64,000 bases of DNA from Chrysomallon squamiferum (Eukaryota; Mollusca; Gastropoda; Neomphalida; Peltospiridae). Where the stretch lies: contig CM022672.1 of NCBI GenBank assembly GCA_012295275.1, positions 28,625,972 to 28,689,971 on the forward strand, read 5' to 3'. The notes under the pieces are model-generated. The model did no database searches. It was not told where the DNA came from and saw only the letters and a program-made list of their open reading frames with translations. Position numbers and translations under genes: made by a program. Positions 59,592 through 64,000 of this stretch are shown here, piece by piece (the stretch's first letter is position 1; each line of letters starts with the position of its first letter).

Positions 59592-61114
59592 TTCTAGGTC
59601 ATCATAAAATCCTATAAAGAAATGTAACAGTGTTTTTAAATATGAGAGAGGTGGTTTCAGTATTTCATTATTATTTTATGAATAATAATTTTTAATAATA
59701 CCTATTAAATTTATTGCCAAATAGCACTTTACTATTATTTCTTTTTAAGTTTGCACTAAGTTTCATGTGTTTAATATTCAATTTTTTTTTTTTTAAATCA
59801 TTTGTTTATAATTTTTTTTCTGTCGAATGTCCTGCCATATCAGTCTGGAGAAACCATAAAAACCAAAAAGATCAATGAGTAAATGTTGCGAGTTAGCAAA
59901 AGAAGCCAAAAACATTATGTTTTCTCTAGATTATATGTAATTTATTACTTATTATAAATTTAAAGTTAAAGGTATTGCCTAATTTGAAAGCATAAAACAA
60001 AAAAAAAAAAAAAAAAATTACTTGTAATTAAATGTTTTTGGATACGTTACTGTATGATGTATTAATGCAAATTTCAGTTAATGTGGCATAATTTTAGCAA
60101 TATGAATGCTATAGGCATCTTTTTCCAGAACTAATTAAAACTTTTTCTCAGAATCAGCGTATATGGCGAGTTCACAATATTTAGTAACTGAAAAAGAGAA
60201 GAACCCATCTTGAGAAATCATTTTGTAGTGTGGAGTTCATTACAAAATGTTTTTATAATTTCCTACTTAATATTCAGTTTAGTATGACAGATGACTAATT
60301 AACATAAAATGTATGTTTCATTTATTGTCTACTTTTCATAACCTAAACAAATAACCTACATACTTACATATATAATTATATACTTCCAAATGATTGATTA
60401 CTTTTGTTCTTGTACCAGTTTTAAGGAGATAGATGTTAAAATCCGTTATTACAGTAGCAGAAGTATTTGATTTAGATGAGGTTTTCTTGTATCAAAGACA
60501 TGGACATTTATTTATCAAATAGTTTGTGTTTGTTTGATGTTTTTTAAAGCTTTGCAGCATTTATGATGGTTGTACTTGCTAATCTTTAAATTGGAATATT
60601 TTAGATACGTTATCTAGTAAATAAACAGTTTGCATAAAATAAATTAGTTAGAATTTCTTAATGTTTTATGTAGGACTTTTAAAATTATATTCCTCTGTAC
60701 TGTACTTCATAAATAAAATGTGGCATATCCTACAGTGACAGTTCATTTCCTTATCAGGGATCAGATGATTCATAGATTGTCTGTAGTTAATATTATTATT
60801 ATTAGGTCACTTTGATAGTTCTTATATCTTTGTAATTTTATGATGTAAATGATTATTAAATAACCAAAAAATTTCATAGTAATATCAGAATATGTTTTTT
60901 TCTGTTTATCAAACAATCAACTGAAACCTGGCCATGCTGATACTAGAAAGCTCAGATATTACCTTGAAAACAGAGAAAAGAGGCTGATTACTGTTTTCTA
61001 CATGGAAACATCTGATACAGTTCACCTTGGAAGTGTTTAGTTTTTTTACTTGCAATACTCACTATACTGTTAACTAATGAATACCTTTACTTGCAGTGCT
61101 GAAACACCTATCCG
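59592..61114 (+). other. Inter-cassette DNA
   Basis: AT-rich with an A run near 60000-60017. An open plus-strand frame at about 60903-61020 has no phase 0 acceptor and is not called. No gene was recognised. Confidence 0.6.
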
Positions 61115-61276
61115 ATAGGAGACCTAAGACTGTAGAGAGATGCAAAGTAAAAACTGAAACTTGAAAATCTGGGGTTTTTTTTTAAATTTTAAATTATTTT
61201 TGTTTTTCTGTGTTAAATAGTTCTGAAGCACATTTACATTAATTTTATTTTCTGATGTCATACCACAAAACTATTC
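61115..61276 (+). pseudogene. Duplicated tail of the CENP-B-type cassette (from 55448-55608)
   Basis: GGAGACCTAAGACTG, AGAGAGATGCAAAGTAAAAA and the following 3' flank (GAAGCACATTTACATTAATT and beyond) repeat the end of the 55043 exon and its downstream DNA. In the copy, a CAG codon has become TAG, so the coding part is only about ten codons with a stop. It is directly joined to an inverted copy of 56352-56475. Confidence 0.9.
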
Positions 61277-61400
61277 CACTTTAGAAATAAGCAAATTAAA
61301 AACCCCTCAAACTGTATTACTGGTTTTAACAATGCTGAAAATACAAAAATAATTGGTTTTGATTCTTCCTTTATGGATGTAACAGATGGTTGTATAAATA
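61277..61400 (-). repeat. Inverted copy of 56352-56475
   Basis: AGAAATAAGCAAATTAAAAA and CCCCTCAAACT, then AATGCTGAAAATACAAAAAT and ATGGATGTAACAGATGGTTG, are the reverse complement of the inter-cassette DNA between the two CENP-B-type exons. Similarity begins at the base where the direct copy of 55448-55608 stops. Confidence 0.9.
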
Positions 61401-61868
61401 TTAGCAAAATAAGCTCTCCCGATTAGCAAATACTGAGAATGCTGAAAAGTTACATATTTTGCCATATGTTTAGGTGGTTAAATAACTGCTGTAGAAATTC
61501 TGTTTTTATTGGAAACAAATTCATTTGATGCAATTAAAGCTGTAACCTTTCAACTAGTGTGGTAGGCATTGAACTGGACTGAATATGTGATTCAGTATCT
61601 CAAAGATTTTGCTTGAATCATGTATGCTAAATAGATATTAAACAGTTTAATTATGTTAACTGTAATTATTTCTTTAATTAAAAATAATATGACATCTACA
61701 AATAACTGTATCATTGGTGGAACTTGGATATTACTTTTTATTGTTCTGTACTCAGATTTAGGTTCACACAAAAAAACCCACGTTATTACCATTTTAATAT
61801 TACCATGTAGATAAATTCCTTGCAATATTTCATCCAACGAAAATTAATTTGGTCTCTCTTCATTTCAG

Positions 61869-62030
61869 TTTTTATGGCAGCATCAACTTCCATCCAAGTT
61901 TCCACAAAAATCAAGGGCACAAAAACAAAAAGAGTACAGAGAAAGACAAAAGTTAAAAGAGGGGTCTGACTTTCTATTAAGAGAAAGAATTAGAATCAGG
62001 AAATATGCAAAAAGAAGAAAAAACAATTAG
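61869..62030 (+). CDS. Alternative 3' exon: basic YRERR module (copy 1)
   Basis: A CTTCATTTCAG acceptor is followed in phase 0 by 53 codons and TAG. The product starts FLWQHQLPSKFPQKSRAQKQ and continues KEYRERQKLKEGSDFLLRER, then IRIRKYAKRRKNN. About 40% of its residues are Lys or Arg, predicted as helix with the repeated pattern R-x-x-x-x-K/R-E-Y-R-E-R and F-L-x-x-E-R-x-R. I recall similar REYRxR / ERxRxRKY strings in uncharacterised invertebrate proteins but no named domain. It could bind nucleic acid or act as a nuclear localisation module. AATAAA at 62198-62203 follows. The predicted isoform has 457 residues. Confidence 0.78.
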   Translation, partial: FLWQHQLPSKFPQKSRAQKQKEYRERQKLKEGSDFLLRERIRIRKYAKRRKNN

Positions 62031-63852
62031 CAGAACAGAATACCTAAGAGTCCATGTTGTTCAGTGGAACTGTCCTGCTCACCTGTGTATGGTACCTGAC
62101 TGTTTCAAATGCTGCTATCTTTTTAATTTACTTATTATTATTATTATTTTTTTTTTTTTTTTTTTTTAGTTTTTTTTTTTTTTTTTTTTATTTGTTTAAT
62201 AAAAATGGAATATATATGTTCAGAAATGTATCTGGATACTTAAAACATCCAAAATAACGAACATTTTTGGTGAATGACCGGAAAGGAAAGTGGCAAGATT
62301 ATCTTTCTATCAAAAGCAGTTTAATTTTTTTACTTTAGAAAAATCTATAATAGAACAATATATTCCCTGCAATGACAAGTACTAAACCCTTTACTAAAAA
62401 TAATTGTCATTCAGTTGTTATTTTGGAAGTGTCTTTGATTTACAATTTCAAGTGCAAATCTTTCATTATATTTCTGTGTATATTAACTGTTTTGTTGTGT
62501 CAAAAATAATATCACATTTGTTTTATTTTATTTACTTTGATATTTACATGTAACAGGCTTTCCAAATTATTGTCTTAAAGGAGTTTTCTACATACATTTT
62601 ATTGCTAAATATTTTATCTGTAAGTATTTACAATACACTTTTTACAGTTGATCAGAGATGAGACTGAATTATCTTGTGTTTTGAGATATAGTCAGATTAC
62701 TAATAAATCATTTGTATTTTCCATTCATTCACTTTTTGTTTTTAATAAATGTTTTCTTACAAATATTTGCAGAAATGTTCCTCCGCAGCAATATTGTTTT
62801 TGTTATCAATATTTCAGAAGATTCTGCTGGTGATATGTTGATATGAGTGTATTATTGATTTTCAAACTAGTTAACTTAATGTAAATTCATGTGTTAGTTA
62901 TGGTAACTTTTCACTACAACATCCATGCAATGTTTATTTCAGGGAGCATGTTTAATCATGATAACTTACCAAACATTTAAATGAAATTTGAGTACACAAA
63001 GTTTAAATTTTCAATTTGCTCTTTCCTTTGTATGACTGTATCTGTGTGTGTGTCTGTTACTAATTCAAGTGAGATCTATGCTATTGGATAAATATCTTAT
63101 TTACCAATTTTAATAAATAATGTACTCACTGTACTGTTAAATTAAAAAACAAAGTCAAAACAGACAGTGGTTTGGAAATCAGTTTTGATAACATGCTCAC
63201 ACAAATGCTATTTTTAGACATGTTGGGTAATAACATCTCTCAACCATTAATAATGATAGTAAACATTCTCAGAGTCACATGATCAGAACAGAAAATGCAA
63301 CATAATAAAATAGCCAGAAAGTATATTAACGTGTTTGTCACTCTAAATACCTATTTGATACTGTACACTATTATAGTAACAAAATTTGTGAAGACAGCTG
63401 TCTAAACTAAACATTGACATTTCTCTTGTTTGGATTAAATTACTCATTTAATTAAATCATTGCACAAGTGTATTTGTGCAAATTTGTAAATAGTGAATCA
63501 AGTTTTTCCTGTTAAGTTACAGTGATTATCAATATTTTTACATTTTGATACTGAAATGGCCCATACATTTTTGTCTTTGTGTGTGTTCTCTGAGAATAAT
63601 AATAAGTATTGCCTGTGTAACTATGTAATAATTATTTTTATCTAAAGACAACATTAATTCTGTTTTAAATAAAATTTTACTTCATACAGCAAAATCTAAT
63701 GTTGTTTATATTGAAATAAATAAAGAGAAACACGTTTTTAGCATTAAAATAAAGAGCTGAATGAAAAATAATAACATAATTGTACACTGATAAGTATTAA
63801 TAGACTGTGGGCATATTATATAACTTAAGATGATGACATGACTTCTTTTCAG
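62031..63852 (+). other. Inter-cassette DNA
   Basis: It holds a long T tract (about 62149-62189) and AT-rich sequence. An open frame after an acceptor at 62647 (62648-62833) is in phase 0 but has an AT-driven composition and no domain, so it is not called. Confidence 0.6.
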
Positions 63853-64000
63853 CATTTCCTGTGGAAAATGCACAAGACAAAATCTCGAGCACAAGTGCAG
63901 AGAGAATATAGAGAAAGAAGAAAGAGACGTGAAGGAGAGAATTTCTTGTTCAAAGAAAGAATGAGAATTCAAGCCTATCGTCGCAAAGCAAAGGAAGACT
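63853..64000 (+). CDS. Alternative 3' exon: basic YRERR module (copy 2, cut by window end)
   Basis: A CTTCTTTTCAG acceptor is followed in phase 0 by an open frame to the last base. The product reads HFLWKMHKTKSRAQVQREYR, ERRKRREGENFLFKERMRIQ and AYRRKAKED. It aligns with the cassette at 61869-62030 (F-L-W start, KSRAQ-Q-EYRER, EG-xFL-xER-RI). The stop is expected just beyond the window. More cassettes may follow. Confidence 0.78.

Noticed and set aside
60903-61020. Plus-strand frame with LRYYLENREKRLITV
   Set aside because: The only nearby acceptor (before 60889) puts the reading in another frame with an early stop; no similarity to the cassettes.
62648-62833. Another phase 0 terminal exon (61 codons)
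   Set aside because: The acceptor and phase fit, but the product is rich in Phe, Ile and Cys from AT-rich DNA and has no domain or paired copy; chance is likely.

Overview
The window is animal nuclear DNA: AT-rich, full of A/T runs and short tandem repeats, with spliced genes whose introns reach 12.7 kb and several decayed DNA transposons. Protein similarity and repeat style fit a lophotrochozoan, most likely a mollusc. A cephalopod is plausible from the long AT-rich introns, but that is inference. No rRNA, tRNA, CRISPR or bacterial-type operon was seen.

Region 1 (about 2.0-29.1 kb, + strand) holds 13 coding exons of the GPSM2/LGN/Pins gene, a polarity and spindle-orientation adaptor. The exons join in consistent phase into 645 residues: TPR repeats, the conserved linker around SMENMELMKLTP, and four GoLoco motifs. 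Its first coding exon is not in the window or was not recognised. Introns carry a Tigger-type transposon fragment, a DNA-transposon-like element, a dispersed repeat and microsatellites.

Region 2 (about 29.1-34.7 kb) is 3' UTR and intergenic DNA, ending in a CpG-richer stretch that looks like a promoter.

Region 3 (about 34.7 kb to the window end, + strand) is the striking part. Two shared coding exons encode a 404-residue N-terminal body and end in phase 0. They are followed, over more than 25 kb, by a series of single exons that each start after an acceptor in phase 0 and end in their own stop codon. Most encode a different DNA-binding or basic module: C2H2 zinc fingers (43.8 and 47.2 kb, a broken one at 46 kb and a possible relic at 43.1 kb), pipsqueak-type helix-turn-helix (47.7 and 53.7 kb), CENP-B/Tc5-type helix-turn-helix (55.0 and 56.8 kb, a possible relic at 49 kb and a duplicated tail at 61.1 kb), and a basic YRERR module (61.9 kb and 63.85 kb, the latter cut by the window end). 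I infer that these are mutually exclusive 3'-terminal exons, as in Drosophila lola or mod(mdg4). Here, however, the shared N-terminus is not a recognisable BTB domain. This would let one promoter make a family of regulators that share a body and swap DNA-binding domains.

Transposons sit among the cassettes: a hAT element with matching inverted ends and an 8-bp target-site duplication (49.1-51.0 kb), a second hAT remnant (58.3-59.6 kb), a decayed DUF7869-like transposase fragment (51.7-52.5 kb, - strand) and foldback elements.
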